Assembly: GCA_009792885.1 (NCBI GenBank)
Contig: WMCF01000015.1
Span: 16,618,813 to 16,682,812, forward strand
DNA length: 64,000 nt
Direction: 5' to 3'
Source of the DNA: Eremophila alpestris peregrina
Lineage: Eukaryota; Chordata; Aves; Passeriformes; Alaudidae
Shown in pieces: positions 37,494 to 50,988 of the stretch (positions are counted from its first letter, which is position 1; every line of letters begins with the position of its first letter). The position numbers and the translations under genes were made by a program. The notes below the pieces were generated by a model, which saw nothing but the letters and a program-made list of their open reading frames with translations, ran no database searches and was not told the origin of the DNA.

Positions 37494-37582
37494 GTTTCCT
37501 GTTCAAGGAAAGTGTTGGGATACAAGGCCTCATGCAGCTCCCATTCCCACCTGAGCACCACAATTATTGGGGGCATGAAGCT
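37494..37582 (+). CDS. Candidate internal exon, unknown protein
   Basis: An 89-nt segment is bounded by a very good acceptor (GATTTTTTTTGCCCCAG) and a good donor (GCT/gtaagtatgg). One frame is fully open: two bases complete a codon begun upstream, then come 29 codons ending exactly at the donor (phase 0). The peptide, which includes KESVGIQGLMQLPFPPEHHN, looks protein-like, with ordered hydrophobics and a Pro-Pro-Glu-His-His turn. A competing frame is also open, so chance is not excluded. It could be an upstream exon of the + strand gene that ends at 54344, but no exon directly linking the two was found. I do not recognise the protein. Confidence 0.33.
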
Positions 37583-40500
37583 GTAAGTATGGAGAAAAAA
37601 TTAACTCATTACACTTACAAATTATATTCACAGGTACTTAGTTAGCTGATTAAGCTCTCAGTTCATAATTCTTCAAGTTCTGGGATCATCCTCCATAATT
37701 GAAATACACCTAGTAATAGATGTGTAATTGAATATATATCAAAAAAGTAATGGGGACAGCGCAGGGAATTAATCTATTTAACAAGGAACATATTCTGGTA
37801 GTCATCTTGTAGTATTCCAGACAGAATCAAGAAGAAGAACTCCCTGAAAGGGATATTACAGTAGGAGATATCTTTTCAATGGTCTTCATTTTGTTTATTT
37901 TTTACATTTAGAAGTCCAAAGATCATAGGAGGCCATCTGTTTGTCAGCCCATGGCTGATTTTGTTCCTAATGCATATACACAATCACATAAGGATCAGCT
38001 CATTGCAATGCATCCTGGAGGTGTGTAGAGCTGAAAGTGATTTGCAAGAAAGATTTTCTTTTTTTTAGTTTAAAAATGCCAATTTTTCAAAACCATACTT
38101 TTTTTTGACAAAAGATTGCTTTCAGTATTTCATTCCAAGTAAAAAAAATTTGATATTTGTTTAATATCTTGTTCCAGTATCTTCACAAATAAGTGTTCTG
38201 TTTTTTCATTTCAGAAATACTTACCTTCTGAAATGTAATTACAGGGAAAATTAAGATTTTTTTAAATTAAAAAGATCAGCATCTAAAAGTAAGCATTTCA
38301 ACTACTCTAAAGCTATATTTGTAGGGGAGGGAGGTTGTTTGCTTAATTTTGCTCTCTTTGAGGTTCTTGGGTTTTGTCCCAGTTTGATAGAGGAATCTGA
38401 AATATTCTAAAACCAAGAAAATGAGAAAAAAGCTTCTTGCCCTATATAACAAGAAAATCTTTTATTGCAGAATTCAACTATGGTGACAAGTGAGTGTTGA
38501 GTGATGAACTGCCTCACTTGGTGATCCTCTGGCCTCTCTGTAATTGTGTTGGTGGGATTTACACCAGGCCAGTTTCATGAGAAATCCAGTCATGGCACTG
38601 GCCTACTTTCTTTATACACTACATCACAGATGTTTGAATAATTACCTTGATTGTAGTTTTTCTTTTTAAAACCCATAAGTGATGTTGAATTAAGTTTCAA
38701 CAAAGAGCCATCTCAGGCCTCCAAGTCCATTAGATATATTTTCACTGAGGAGCCAATGTAGGGATTCAGTACAGAGACTTAGAAAACTAGCATGTCTTAT
38801 AGCACAGATTTTCTTTTTAATTTTTTTTTTTTTTGTCAAGCCACTTCTGAAGATTTCCAATCCCAGCATTTCATTTCCTGAATAACTTCATGGGGAAAAC
38901 TGTTCATAAATAAAGGGAGATTAGATATAAGGCCTGTGAATAAATTATCTCAAACTAGGCCATCAAATTTATTAAGACCACTAAGAAAGTATAATGAATA
39001 ATCAAGAATGTGTTATACATGGCGGGTTTTTTTTCAGTTCATCTACAAATTCACACTAAGTAACATGTCCAGAATTTAAAAGCTTGATGTATTTTAAATG
39101 TTAATCTGTGTGGCATTCCTTTACAGAAGCATATAATTATTAGTGCCATTTTGAGCTTAGGGATTCTTTCTATTTAGATAAATATTACTAATGTTGAGAA
39201 ACAGCTTTTATATCTAATTTGTCTTTTCACAATACTGCATAAGTAGCTAATTCTTCTGTTGAAGAGTGTATTGTCTTTAGTCATATTAGACTACTTAACT
39301 GCAATTATTATTCAATTCAACCTCTATCAGTCATTTATTTTTAAGTCAGTTTACTGGTAGAAGGAAGGTTTTTTCAGTCTCTTTGACATTTTCACTGTTA
39401 CTAAAATTCACAATTGTAAGAAGCTATTCTTCTTGAGCTACCTGCAGTTATTGATCATAAATTTCTTTTTCAACAATTGCCTTGATATTTGCATCCAAAA
39501 GGGCTTGATTTTCATCAATTACTTTCATACTTTCTCCTTCTTGGGACACTGGATAATAAGAACTGTGAGTAATTGCATTACTCATTGCATAGCAGCAATT
39601 CTTTTTGTCTCATATGAATAAACCACTTGCATGGATCAGATCTTTTGGTTGACAAAGTCCAGAAAGTGTTCAAATGTATTTTTGGATTTACAATTCAGAA
39701 GGTTGTGCAATTGGGATTAATCACATGTAGGCCTTCAGGTCAGTTTTCCACATTTATTTTCTCCAGATCCATCTTTCTGTTCTTTCCCATTGCATAATGG
39801 ACCTTGGTGGTTTTTTAATCTTCAGCATGGGCCTGTCTCATGTCCTGTGAAATGATACCAGATGGTCAACTTCCTTTCCTTTGGGGAAGAGGGTCTGTTC
39901 TGCTGTGAAGAACTGTAGCCTGGGGAAAGGAGGTGAGTTGTGGGCTTTTCACAACTACAACATAATTTCTTTCCTATCAAACCACATGGAACTAAATTCC
40001 TTTAGAAGGTGTTTACCTTTTTAACACCATTTGAACTTTACTGCTGTTTCAGTTTCAGCTGATGAGCATATCAAACTGTTTTCCATGTAGATTCCCTATT
40101 CACTTGGATGACTTTCTGAGACCTGAGTAAAGCACGGTGTTTGCTGCAAGATTCCACCAATCAAAACTACAACAACAAAATTGTAAAATGGTGATGAGTA
40201 TAATGGCAAACACACTTAGAAAATACCAGACTTCTGACTGTTTGTACAACATTGCTTGTCTGTATTTTGATGCAGACTTCCACTCTCTGGTGAGAAGATG
40301 CAGTTTTTCAGGTGCCAAAGACTTCCCCCAGTTTGCACAGCCTTTCAAATATAATAGAGAAACTCTTTTATTGCTCATGTTCTCTCAAATACCCTCCAAC
40401 TCATCTGCATTGCTGTTGCCTCTGCCACTTTAAGCCTTCCACTAAGCACAGAGGTCTGGGAGATTTATATTGTGAAGAGAGAGGCAAAGAAGGGGTTGAA

Positions 40501-40910
40501 CACATCAGCCTTGGCTGGAACTGAAGCCAAGATGGCAATGAACTTGCACAGGGATTGCACTAAGAATAGCTTTGGTACCAAGTCAGTAGAGATGAATGTC
40601 ATCTTGGACATGTCATGTGGCAATGCTAAAAATCATTATAAAACTTGCGATGAACAAAACAAGAGATTACTTCTTTTTAATCCTTCCCTTTGAAAAGGCC
40701 AAACAAATGGCATTACAGAGAGCTTAAACAAACAGGTTCAAACTAAGGCACTTCTTGTGAAAACTGTTGGCCTAAAACATTCAAGTTTGGCAAAGAACTG
40801 AAAATAACAGGAGTCATCATCTGTGACATGAAGACTTCATTTGTATCTTAATACAGAAGTGTCTGTCAGCTTGATCGTGTTTGATAATAATGATGTCCTT
40901 TTATTTTTAG
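37583..40910. other. No supported gene; possible intron
   Basis: AT-rich DNA with long T runs (for example about 38820-38835). Segments near 37843 and 38058 are open after fair acceptors but lack good donors. If the flanking exon candidates belong to one gene this is intron. Confidence 0.4.
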
Positions 40911-41143
40911 CTAATTCTTTTGAAACATGTCTCTCAAAAAAACCAGCAGAGAAAATCACTTATACCTTCAGGCTCAAAAATATCTCCATTACAGTCTATT
41001 GGCAGCCCCCTGCCCAGCCCCCCACCCAACTTCAACTATTTGCAATTAAGTTTTCCATTGCCAAGATAATGCCTCGTTTATTAGCAAAGGCTATTCAGTG
41101 GGGAAAAAAAATCTACTTCTACTGGCATGAGCAATTCCCAGGA
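40911..41143 (+). CDS. Candidate internal exon, unknown protein
   Basis: A 233-nt segment follows a strong acceptor (GTCCTTTTATTTTTAG) and precedes a strong donor (CCAGGA/gtaagtg). One frame is open throughout: two bases to finish a codon, then 77 codons ending in phase 0. The translation contains a Lys/Thr-rich start, a Pro-rich centre (YWQPPAQPPTQ) and a basic-aromatic end (KKIYFYWHEQFPG). An open run of this length with both splice sites is uncommon by chance, but the frame is open beyond both borders too. The phases at its two ends do not join directly to the 37494 candidate or to the next small candidate at 41332. No family is recognised. Confidence 0.3.
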
Positions 41144-44100
41144 GTAAGTGATTGCTCAGATGTCATGTTTTATCATACAGAAATGCTGTCCATTTCATAG
41201 CGGAAAAACTTAATGGACAGACCACATATTTGGGTCATTTAATTTGTTGGGCTGTTTTTGTGTCAGCCTTACATTTCCTTACAGATTTTTGTGCTTTTAA
41301 CATTCTGTTCTTTTTGTTTTCTGTTGTTAAGATCCGTTGTATAGACTAGATGTCCTGATTGCTTGTTACAAAAATAGGTGAAATTCTACATTATTCTTCT
41401 TTGTCTGTTAAACCGTGACCTTTACACAAAGGAGAGGAAATGAACAGAACATTTTTCCTCATTCACTTAACATTAACCATAGAGCTGAAGGAGCTTCAGC
41501 TGTTTTTAAGGCATTTATGAGACAAAAAGATATATTGTAGCTAGATGCTTTTGCCAAAGCTGGCTTCAACATGAATTGCTCCAACCCTTAAAATTATCAG
41601 GCTGAGAGGATAGAGATCTTACTCAATTACATATAGTTGTTGCTTAGAAAAACTTGTTCTTCAAATCTTTGCTTTAAAACTAGTTGCCATTAATACTGCT
41701 ATGTCCACAGTTTTTGTCAAGCATACCAAGATCTGCAAGTCCACATCTAAAATAAAATGTTATCAAAATGTTTCAGAGCAATGCTTGCAGCTTTAATTCC
41801 TTTAAATTAAAAATTTCAGTTTGAAAAGCTTGTAAATATTAGCTAGGAGCATTACTGAAAATGAGTCTGGTTTGAACACTGTGGAGTGTTTGCTCTTCCA
41901 AAAACAGTTTCACTATTATTTTCTCAGTTCCAAAGATCTTATTCTCCCTGCAATCCATGGCTGACACTGTAGACCTAGAACACCTTTGCAATAAGATGTT
42001 TTCTGCAGATTAAAATCTTATTTCCATTTTAATATCTTTGGATGAGGATCATGCATATATACTTCTATACCAAACAGGGAATATTCTCTGGAGACAGGAT
42101 TTAGCAGGGGGCCCTGCAGAATCAATTTTTTTTCTGGCAGGTTGATTTGTATGGAGTTGGGCTGGCAAATAATGCCTTTTAGTGAAAGGGCATTTTTCAG
42201 AAGTGTTCAGCAGCTACCATAACCCAGGGAGGTGCCTGTGTAATTGACTTGGTATTAAAAAGAGGGGAATGAAAACAGTGACAAACTCCTTGCCCTTGGA
42301 AATGTAGCTCAACAGAGGTGCTACTACCCAGTGCATATACACACAAAGGTGCAAACTGCAGAGCTTGAAACTTGATTTCACTTCTTTTTTTACCCCATCT
42401 ATCTACAGGGCACCTAATGCAAGTGCATAACTTGTTTTTAAATCAAATATTAGCATTTCTACTTTAAGGTTAATTGAACACCCAGTCCGAGGCACACTGC
42501 ATGACATTTTTCTGGTTTAATTTCTTATGGCTTAGTGTTGTGGATGGCAGGAACACTGGCAGAGTGAGCTCCCTCTGTTTATCTGTCTTGTCATTAGTTT
42601 AATGAGAAGCTATTGCTGTGACTCATTCCCTCTTTTGCTCTAAGGCTCTTGCCTTTAAAAACCTGGTTTAAAAAAAAAAGGATCTAATAAAAGCAAAATT
42701 GAACTCTCCACCTTTCTTTTTCTCCATGCTCATAATCCAGAGTCAGAGCAGATTCTGAGTGTCATCACTTAGCCCTCTGCTCCTACTGAAGTGCCAGATG
42801 CCCAGCAACATCTGAGAGAGCGGTGCCTATCTCTGGGAAGTTGTTCATCCTTTAGCAGGAGTTTCTCTGGAAGGCCAGCTAGTTAGACATTATGCCCTGT
42901 GAGCAGGACAGCAGGCCTGTCTCCATGTATTTTTCTGATTTTAATAATGGCCCTTGTTTGTCAGGCTGCCTGGCACGTGTGGCTTCACAGACAGGCATTT
43001 TGGTCCTTCCTGAGTGAGCCAGCACCAGCCTTATGTGCTGTTTATTAAAACCCAAAAACTGGAGTTCCAAGTGACATCTCCATCAACACCACTATGTGAT
43101 AGCTAAGCCAGTCAGAAACCCATAATGTCCTAAATATTAATCTGCATGAAGGAAAAGCAAACTCACCCAGTCCAAAACAAGCATGGCTTTGATCCCACAA
43201 GCAGGCACATGAAAATACTTATTTTCACAGAAAAATTATTTCAATCTCTTTAAAAAAAAGTTAAAATATTTTTAGATTCCAATCACTGCTTCAAATGGAA
43301 TTTAAAGAAACAGACTGGCATTTATGGGGATAGGTCTGGAGGAGGTATAGGAAATGTGTCTGTCCTCTTCACTCTTTGGCCACACAAGTGACAATAAATC
43401 TGTTTGAAGCACTGAGATGATGTGTCAGCAATGGCAAGCCAAGTCTTGCAACAGCCTCCAGCTGATGATGTGTTGCACATTTCTACAACAGGATTTCAGT
43501 TTAAATGAATGCATTACTTAGGTGAATATTAGACTATTCCACAAGTAAGAATGTAAATTTTCCAGCCAGTAATGGAGTTGCCTTCTCCTTTCCTTTGAGG
43601 CAAAGAGATTTTCTGACAGGAGAATTTTCTGAAACAATTACTTTGCCCCTGCACCTGGTATCAGCAAAGACTCATTTTAGCTTGTTTTCTTGTTCTCACT
43701 TTTTTAATATGCTTCTCCTCCTTATCATTGCTTTGGCCTTTTGTTTACACTTTCTTCCTCCTAAGCTGCAAACATCAATGTGAAGGATGCATGGTGGGAC
43801 TGAACAGCAGGTACCGAGGCTCTGAAACACCAGCCATCCTTTCTGGAGGCTATTTTCCCAGTATCTCTCCTGTGGGTTGAAGATACACATACCTCTTCTT
43901 TCTCCAGCTACACTGCTGAAAAATATTTCAAACAGGCCATAACCTTCAAATCCTTTTGTTCTAAAATTTTAAAAGTTATTTCATGGGTCACTTAAAAAAG
44001 AATACTTTTAGTTGGTTGGATTTTAATGAGAGAAAAGGGCATGAGGAAGTTTGTGCCTAGGGGTGCTATAGAAAAATAAATTACTGGTATAAGCTATATT

Positions 44101-47100
44101 TTCCCTCTAATTAGTGCTCTTGATGTGTGGGTAGTGTAAATGCAGTGGGAAATGCAAAGGCTTCAGGAGCTCAATATGAATTCCACATTACTATGCAAGC
44201 AGGTATCTGACAGAGCACTGTGTAACTGAACCACCCTCCAGCCCTGCTAAAATACTAAGCAAGGTATGAAAAGGTCTGAATGACACCCAAGTGTTACTGA
44301 CACAGAATTTGCACTGTATCTGAAGAGTAGAATTGCAGCAAATCTTGCTAAGGAGACCCTTGAATGGCTCCTCCCCAGCCCTCAGTACTGCCACATTTTG
44401 GGCTCTTTTCTCAGAAGGCCCTCCTGAAGGTCACAGAAATCAGCCAGAACATTCTGGTTTTGGGTTTCACTGAAGAAGAAATTGCTGGATGATGGTGACC
44501 AGGAAAGGATAGGTTAGCTTTCTGGAGCCTTTTGGTACATTCCTTTGTATCCTCTGCAGCTGTTCCTGCAGAATGGCACAGCTCTCCAGTGGCCCTTGTA
44601 ATATGTGCCAGATCCCTATGAGTGTCCTGGACACTCTGAAGTATCTCTTCTTTTGTGTTGAAACTACTAAACAGAAGTTTACTTTCAAAGAGGTCTTTTT
44701 ACCCCCTTCTTGCATATGAAGTACATGACTATATAAACATAAATTAGCAGAAGGCTGCAGTTTTGCTACATCTTCCCTTTCTTGTTGTAGAAGAAATAGT
44801 CCTAAAGTCTGTCCTGGTCTTCTTTTAGGTGCTAAAATAAACAAATAGTGATGGAGCACAGGAAATACTGCTGCAGCACTCATGAGTGTCACAGCCCAGC
44901 CTAACCTTTGTCTTCCACCTACTCTAGCAAGAAAACCAAGAACACTGCATGGTGTTCCAGTCTGTCACCACACTCTTCATTGGCCTTTGTGTTGCTATGA
45001 ATAAAATTAGTATTTTGAAGTTTTCAGAAGCCTTCCTATGCTCATTTTTAACTCTCCCTACTGAAGAGCAAAACTAAAATGAACAGTTATTTTGTGTTGG
45101 CACTGCTGTACATGAAGAGACCCAAACCCCAGAGGTTCTCAATTCTCAGATCTCTGCTGAATTTAACTGTCAAAAACTGAATGAAGGTAACCATCTCTAA
45201 GAAGAGATTCTGGCACAAGCTGCATGCACATTGTGGCTGACTTTCGTCTATGCAAACAACACTGGGTCTTGCTCTAGATGTATTTCCACTGCACAGATGA
45301 ATTTTAGAGACAGGTTAAGTGCCTACATTTTGCAGAGATCCCTAAAACTGCCCTACCTCTGTTTTGGGCAAGGTTTGCCAACAATATGCAGGAGTCCGAA
45401 GAACTGTATCCAGCTTTTCTAGGTCTGAGCCTTGTACCTTCAAACAGTCTGAATGTCTGTTAGAAAAGCCAGCAGAGTTTTTTTGTGATGCTCATGTTCC
45501 TGCACACACCAGCATTAACACTTGGCTTTGGAGTCTGAGCTCACACCTTGCTTCTGCTATATATAAAAAACTATGGTAAAATATAAATGCAAATTCTACA
45601 ATAACCGAACTATTTGTAAGCAGGCTGCAAGATTCACAGTCTCCAATGAGTGGAGGATAATTGCAGGACATCAGCTGGAACTAGGTTAGAAAACAGACTT
45701 CTTCCTTGTTTTCTTTTTAAGTCCTCTGTTCTGTGTATAGAGCTCTTCACTTTGGAGATTTTGTATTCCTTTCAAGAATATAAAATAATTATACCTGTCA
45801 GTTTCTATTTGATTTCCTTGCAAAATTTTAGACACTTGTCTTTTCTATAATTTTAAATCCCAAAAATAAGAGTAATCAATCATTTGTAGTGCTATGTAAG
45901 AAACAATTTTGTCATGTTGTTACCCACTGCTACACCGGTGCAGTGTTTCATTAGATTGACAAAGCATATCATGTTGAAAATTATATAAATATGATAATGA
46001 AAACTCTTGATTTCTTAGAAATCTCTGAATCTGAAGAGACCCTGGAGAACAGTACAGATCCTTTCATAATTATATCAAGCTGAATTGAGTGCAATTTCTG
46101 TCAATAGAAACGATTTATTTGTATTAACACCAGTTAGAACAAAATTTGGCTTGCTGTCCAACAGGGAGGAAGTCTGCTGTGTTCCTGCAGTTATTTGTTT
46201 ATTTCCATTTGTTGTTATGTTTGCAGTAGCATAACTACCAGAAAAATGGGCAAAGGCTCTAGGTCTGCAAGCAAAACACTGATCATGTGTTTTAGTGAGA
46301 CACCCCAGTCACTTGGGATTCTCTCTTGAGCAGTGAGTAGCAGGGGCACCTGGAATCCAAATTCCTCCCTCCAGTGCAAGACACCTAACTGAGGGTACTG
46401 CATCCCACATTTTGATGCTGTCCATGATGAATTGTAGGCATCTCCAAGAGTAATTTGGGCTTTAGGAGGAAATCAATCACTCTGGGAACGTATCTTCCAT
46501 ATCCTTGTCTACAGAGAGATTAGGAGAAATGTGCCTCAGATCCTAGAGTTTGATGCAATAGAACTGAGCCTACATTGTTTTCCCTACATTCAATGTTTTA
46601 ACTAAATAACTTGTGGCATCAGTATGTTACACTAAAAATGTGTGTAGTCCATAAAAATAAATCTCTTAAGCGTAGTGGAATTTTGAAGTTTTCTTTTATA
46701 TAATGAGAAAAAAGCCAGTACTTCTAATTTTAAGCTGTTGAACAGGGAAGATTAAGGCACAATATAATCAAGCAAAAAGAGCAGCATGAAAGTAGCAATG
46801 AGAGAAATCTGTGCAGTATTTTTCCACACCAGTCTCCAAAGTTTTGGGAACAAAATAACAGCTGTCTTTGCATCTCCACGTGCACATCTTAAACAGAGCG
46901 ACTGAACATGTAGAGAAAGGGATAAGATTTCAGGGGTCACAGTTGCTAGATTTTGGCTACCCAGAAGCAGGGAGACCTGAGGGAAAATTTGAAATGGGAG
47001 GATGAAAGTTTCAGTGTGCCAAGAAATACATGTGTGTGTGTGCATCTATATGCATACATACATATTTTAGAAAACAAGTTTAAAATGGAGAAATGTTGTT

Positions 47101-47203
47101 AAATTTAGTACACCAGAGCCACAAAAGGACATAGGAAAATGATATGTTGTCTAATCTGGGTCCTTATTAAAGTCCCATTTTCTTAGTTATTGCCCAGCAT
47201 TTC

Positions 47204-47244
47204 TCATGTGACATTTAGATATTAAAGGTCATGTGACATTTAGA
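47204..47244 (+). repeat. 16-bp direct repeat, 25-bp spacing
   Basis: TCATGTGACATTTAGA occurs at 47204-47219 and again at 47229-47244 without mismatch, separated by nine bases. It contains a CATGTGAC element (E-box or MITF-like core) in each copy. It is probably a small local duplication. Confidence 0.8.
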
Positions 47245-48772
47245 CATCTCTTTTTGGGCATGAGCAGAATAACCCTCAAGACAGAGCTAAGAAGCTCCAC
47301 AATTGTGTCTCTGATAAGGACACACACACACTCCTACACGTATTCCACCTTCCACCTGGACTTAAATCAGTTGGTGTCTTCAGTGTGCAGCTATGAAGAG
47401 TGCAGCAGCTTCTTTGCCCTAGAAGAAGCCAAACTTCCCTTTCTCACTTCCTGCCAGTGTATCTGATCATCTCTTGTTCAATACACCTTCTGGGGCTGTG
47501 CTGGTCTTGGCTTCATTTCCCCTCTCCATCTGAAATTGTCTGAACTTGCTTCAAATATGAGGCTGTATTTGGTGGGTGCTGCTTGGCTCTCCCATGTGTG
47601 CTCAGAATGATTATCCCTCTTTTCTGGGCTGGGGAGGAGGAGGAAAGGAAAGTCCTTTAGGGCTACCATACAAGACGGCTGGTTTGGTGGGGGTTCAGCT
47701 AAATGATATTTAGAAAAGAACTCTTGTGCTTTGTGAAGCTGTGAATTCAGCTTAAAAATAATAATAATAAAAAGACATGCACCTCTTTCCAGCTGGAGTG
47801 TTAGCATATCTGATACTGAGAGGCAACAGTGACATTACTGCACTTCTTACCAGCTTAGATGTCCTCTCTGCAGGGCTGCTGTGCACCACACAGGCATCCC
47901 ATAACCCTCATCCGGGAGTGTGGATATCAGTAGGCAGCCTGCCTCAATAGTTGCCAAGGGAAATCTCAGAGCTGTAATGCTCAATGTCTTTTACTGGTAA
48001 CAAGCTTTTACTTCCCTTTTATTGTAAGGGATAGACTTACATTTCCCTACCAGCTATCAGATAGCTGAAAATGAAAATAGCATAAGATAGAGTGAGGTTT
48101 AGAGATATCAGGGGAAGACCATAGGATAATATAATTATATTTTCTTTGCATAGTACTTTTCTGTACTGAAGAAGAATACTAATTAAGGCAGAGGAACCTC
48201 ACTCAGCTCCAGGTAATTATTTCATCCCATGCCTCACTGGAGAGCCCAGGACAACAGCAGCATCATTTCACATCCTACCACAGCACTGTTTTCCCACAAC
48301 TCTACAGATGTGTATGCATTCAAAATTTGTTTTTAGTGGCATCCTTTCCACTACCTTTTAACTACTCTAAATTACAGTGTCATTACTCTTACTGTTCAAT
48401 TACCTTCCTCTATTTTCCTACTTCTTTGCCTGGGCAGGCAGGAGGAATAGGAACATTTAAAACCCAACACACTGGAGAACATCCCCATTTCTGAGTACCT
48501 CATATGAATTGCTGCATGGAGGAAGCTGTATGCAGTTCAAGTGATTTTACTGATCCTACCAAAGATGGAACTAGCCCATGGATTCTTAAATGCCCAATTA
48601 ATGATTATTTTCCTCTGTATTGATGTTGAGTGCTCTAGCAACAAAAACTTTACATAGTGCCGAAGAACATTCAAACTAACTCAATTTTATAATCAGTCAG
48701 TCTTACTATTTATTTTGTGCCTTGTAGATTACATTTAAGGTACTCAATGCTAATAAAATTGTATCCCATTAA

Positions 48773-48812
48773 AAAACCAACCAAACAACCCTACAAAAAA
48801 AAAAAAAATCAA
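48773..48812. repeat. Short A/C-rich tract
   Basis: AAAAAACCAACCAAACAACC followed by a 13-A run resembles the much longer tract at 5583 in composition. Confidence 0.7.
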
Positions 48813-50814
48813 ACCATGAACCTGTCTAGTACAATAATATAATCTGCCAAGAGTACCTTTTGTTATCACCAGAATTATTTAAAAAACACAGTAGTTTGAG
48901 TTGGAGATGTTGCTCTGTCCCAATTTTTCCCTTTTGTATATTGATCTTGGTTTGGAGGAAGCAAGCTGGGAGTAAAGAAAAGAAAGCAACAGAGGGCCAA
49001 GGACCCCACATTGTTGCTTGCAGCCAAAAAAGTCTGGCCTCCCACAGTAATTCTGCAACACCCTTAGGCTGAAGCCAAAGTGGGTGCTTCAGACAAAAAC
49101 CTCCTTGTCAGCTTCTCAATAAGAAAAATCCCTGGCAAATCTTCACGTGTCTCAAATGTTCAGCCTTTTTTTGATCACCGACTGACAGAACTATGCTCTA
49201 ACTGGGTGCCAAGAGGGTGCAGAAGAAATAGGTCAGATGTCTCACTCTCTGGAGATGTCTTCTCTTCCACTGAGTGTAAGGGCAGGCCATTTTGTCAAAG
49301 GCAGGGATTTCACATCCCTGTCTGCAAATTAACCCTCTAAAGCTGGTCCCTCCAGTCTCGGGGACCACATTGTCACTTGTGCATCCTCATCAAATGCCAG
49401 CCACCTTCCAGCTGAATGGCAGAGATATGAGTGACAACCAGTGCTACCTTCCTGCACCCTCGTTTCCCTGGAAAGGGAATGTGGGTTCTCATCCTTGGCA
49501 GAAGTTGCAGTGTTGTGCAGCTCTTTCTGCAATCCCTCTGGGTCCCATCTCTAGATGCCTCGATGCCTCCCAAGTGGCCCTTGTATGGTATTTCCAGATC
49601 TGCATGCCAGTGCTGGGAAATCCATCCTTAAAGGTAGCTGGTGAAGGGCAATGCAAGACCTGGGACAAGGGACACTGAAACATGCAGCCTGAGATGATCC
49701 AGCTCCACTTTCATGTCCCTGTTTTCAGAGGGGATGTTCAATGATGTCTAAATATAAGAAACACTTGCTTCTTTATCAAAGAGGACAGATAATGGGTTCC
49801 AATACCTGTAGCTTGCATGTAAAAATCAGGTGTTTAATAAAACAATCTCCCTTAAAAATATGAAACTATTATATACACAGGCAGTGCAGAGACATAGGGA
49901 GACAAACTAATCCATAATGTTTTCCCAGAGGAATTCTTTAAGGACAGGTGTTGACCCATTTCTGGTGTTTTGGTTAAATACATTTCATTAGCCTGTGTCA
50001 GTTTCTCAAATATTGTTGGCAAAAGTATCACTGATAATGCCATTTTCCTGTAGGGTTCCTGCATAGGCAATATTTCCTGATGAACTTGGTAGAACTGCTA
50101 ATGTAGAGAATATTCTGAATAAAATTAATTCTCCTGCGGGTAAAATCCACTGAAGGATGAGCAATGATACAGCTCAGAAATCATCATTGCATCAAGATAG
50201 TACTCTGTGGTATACACCAGAGGGAAATGGCTAATGTGTGTCAGAGTTTGTCATCATTTTAAATGCAGCCTGATGCTTAAGGAATAAATCACCATAATTT
50301 CTCTGATTTGTCATCACTAGAGCTTTGCTGATCTAAAACACTCAAGAATTATATCCACAGTGCAGTAATACTAATATAATTGTTGCTATTTATGTGCCTG
50401 AATTGTTTTGAATGCAGAGTTTGCCAACTGGTTGGAATACATCTTGAACTCTGAGGAAACATGTTACTGCTGTTGAACACAGCAGATCCATAAGGACATC
50501 AGAATGCAGAGGGCACCAAGTGATTTTGTTGCTCTACATGTCAGAGCAAAGAGACTTAGAGCATCTGTGTTGGACAATGAAATAAATAAATTTAAAAAAT
50601 ATTAAAAATCAGAAGGAAAGAGAAAAGACAAAAAATGCAGAAGCTAGTTTTCTGCATTGCAGCAAAGAAACATGCAATGAGAAGAGCTTGTAAAGGCAGT
50701 TTGTCCAGTTAACAAATAACAGGAAATGTCAGCTCTGGACCAGACTGTACTCATTGATTTCAGCAACATTTCTAAGAACGTACAATAATGCTTCCCAGTG
50801 CTCTGTGTTTCCAG

Positions 50815-50988
50815 GAACTGGATTAATAAGATCCTGTCTTTTCAACTTCTTTGCTGTGTAAGCAAACAGAAACTCCTAAGAACATATTGTTTTGAAGAAA
50901 GTTGTAAATCCTACTTCCTTCACACACTTTGGCTGATTCCTCACAAATTCTGCCTATTTCAGAGGGATAGATCTGAGCTCTATCACAA
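50815..50988 (+). CDS. Candidate internal exon, unknown protein
   Basis: A 174-nt segment begins after a strong acceptor (TGCTCTGTGTTTCCAG) and ends at a good donor (CACAA/gtaaggc). The open frame starts with one base of a split codon, runs 57 codons and leaves two bases (phase 2). That is exactly the phase required by the next candidate exon at 53307 or 53322. The peptide is rich in Cys, Leu and Phe and ends QRDRSELYH. A second acceptor inside it (TGCCTATTTCAG at 50962) would leave only a 26-nt microexon. The matching phase is the main support; composition is unremarkable and no family is recognised. Confidence 0.27.

Larger units (their letters stand above)
41144..50814. other. No supported gene; possible large intron
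   Basis: Nearly 10 kb have no convincing exon. Open pieces after good acceptors at about 41332, 41927 and 42141 lack good donors or the required phase. A 141-codon minus frame lies at 44467-44892 and a 109-codon minus frame at 47478-47807. Neither shows a known domain or splice context. Small simple repeats occur, such as TG units near 47032 and AAT units near 47758. Confidence 0.45.

Noticed and set aside
41332..41377. 46-nt segment ending in phase 2
   Set aside because: The donor (gtgaaa) is weak and no exon with the required preceding phase was found.
41927..42010. Open frame after the strong acceptor TATTATTTTCTCAG
   Set aside because: It is protein-like, but no usable GT donor occurs before the in-frame stop.
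44467..44892. 141-codon minus frame
   Set aside because: It has no recognised domain, no splice context and no promoter or poly(A) signal. It could be chance, though the length is above average.
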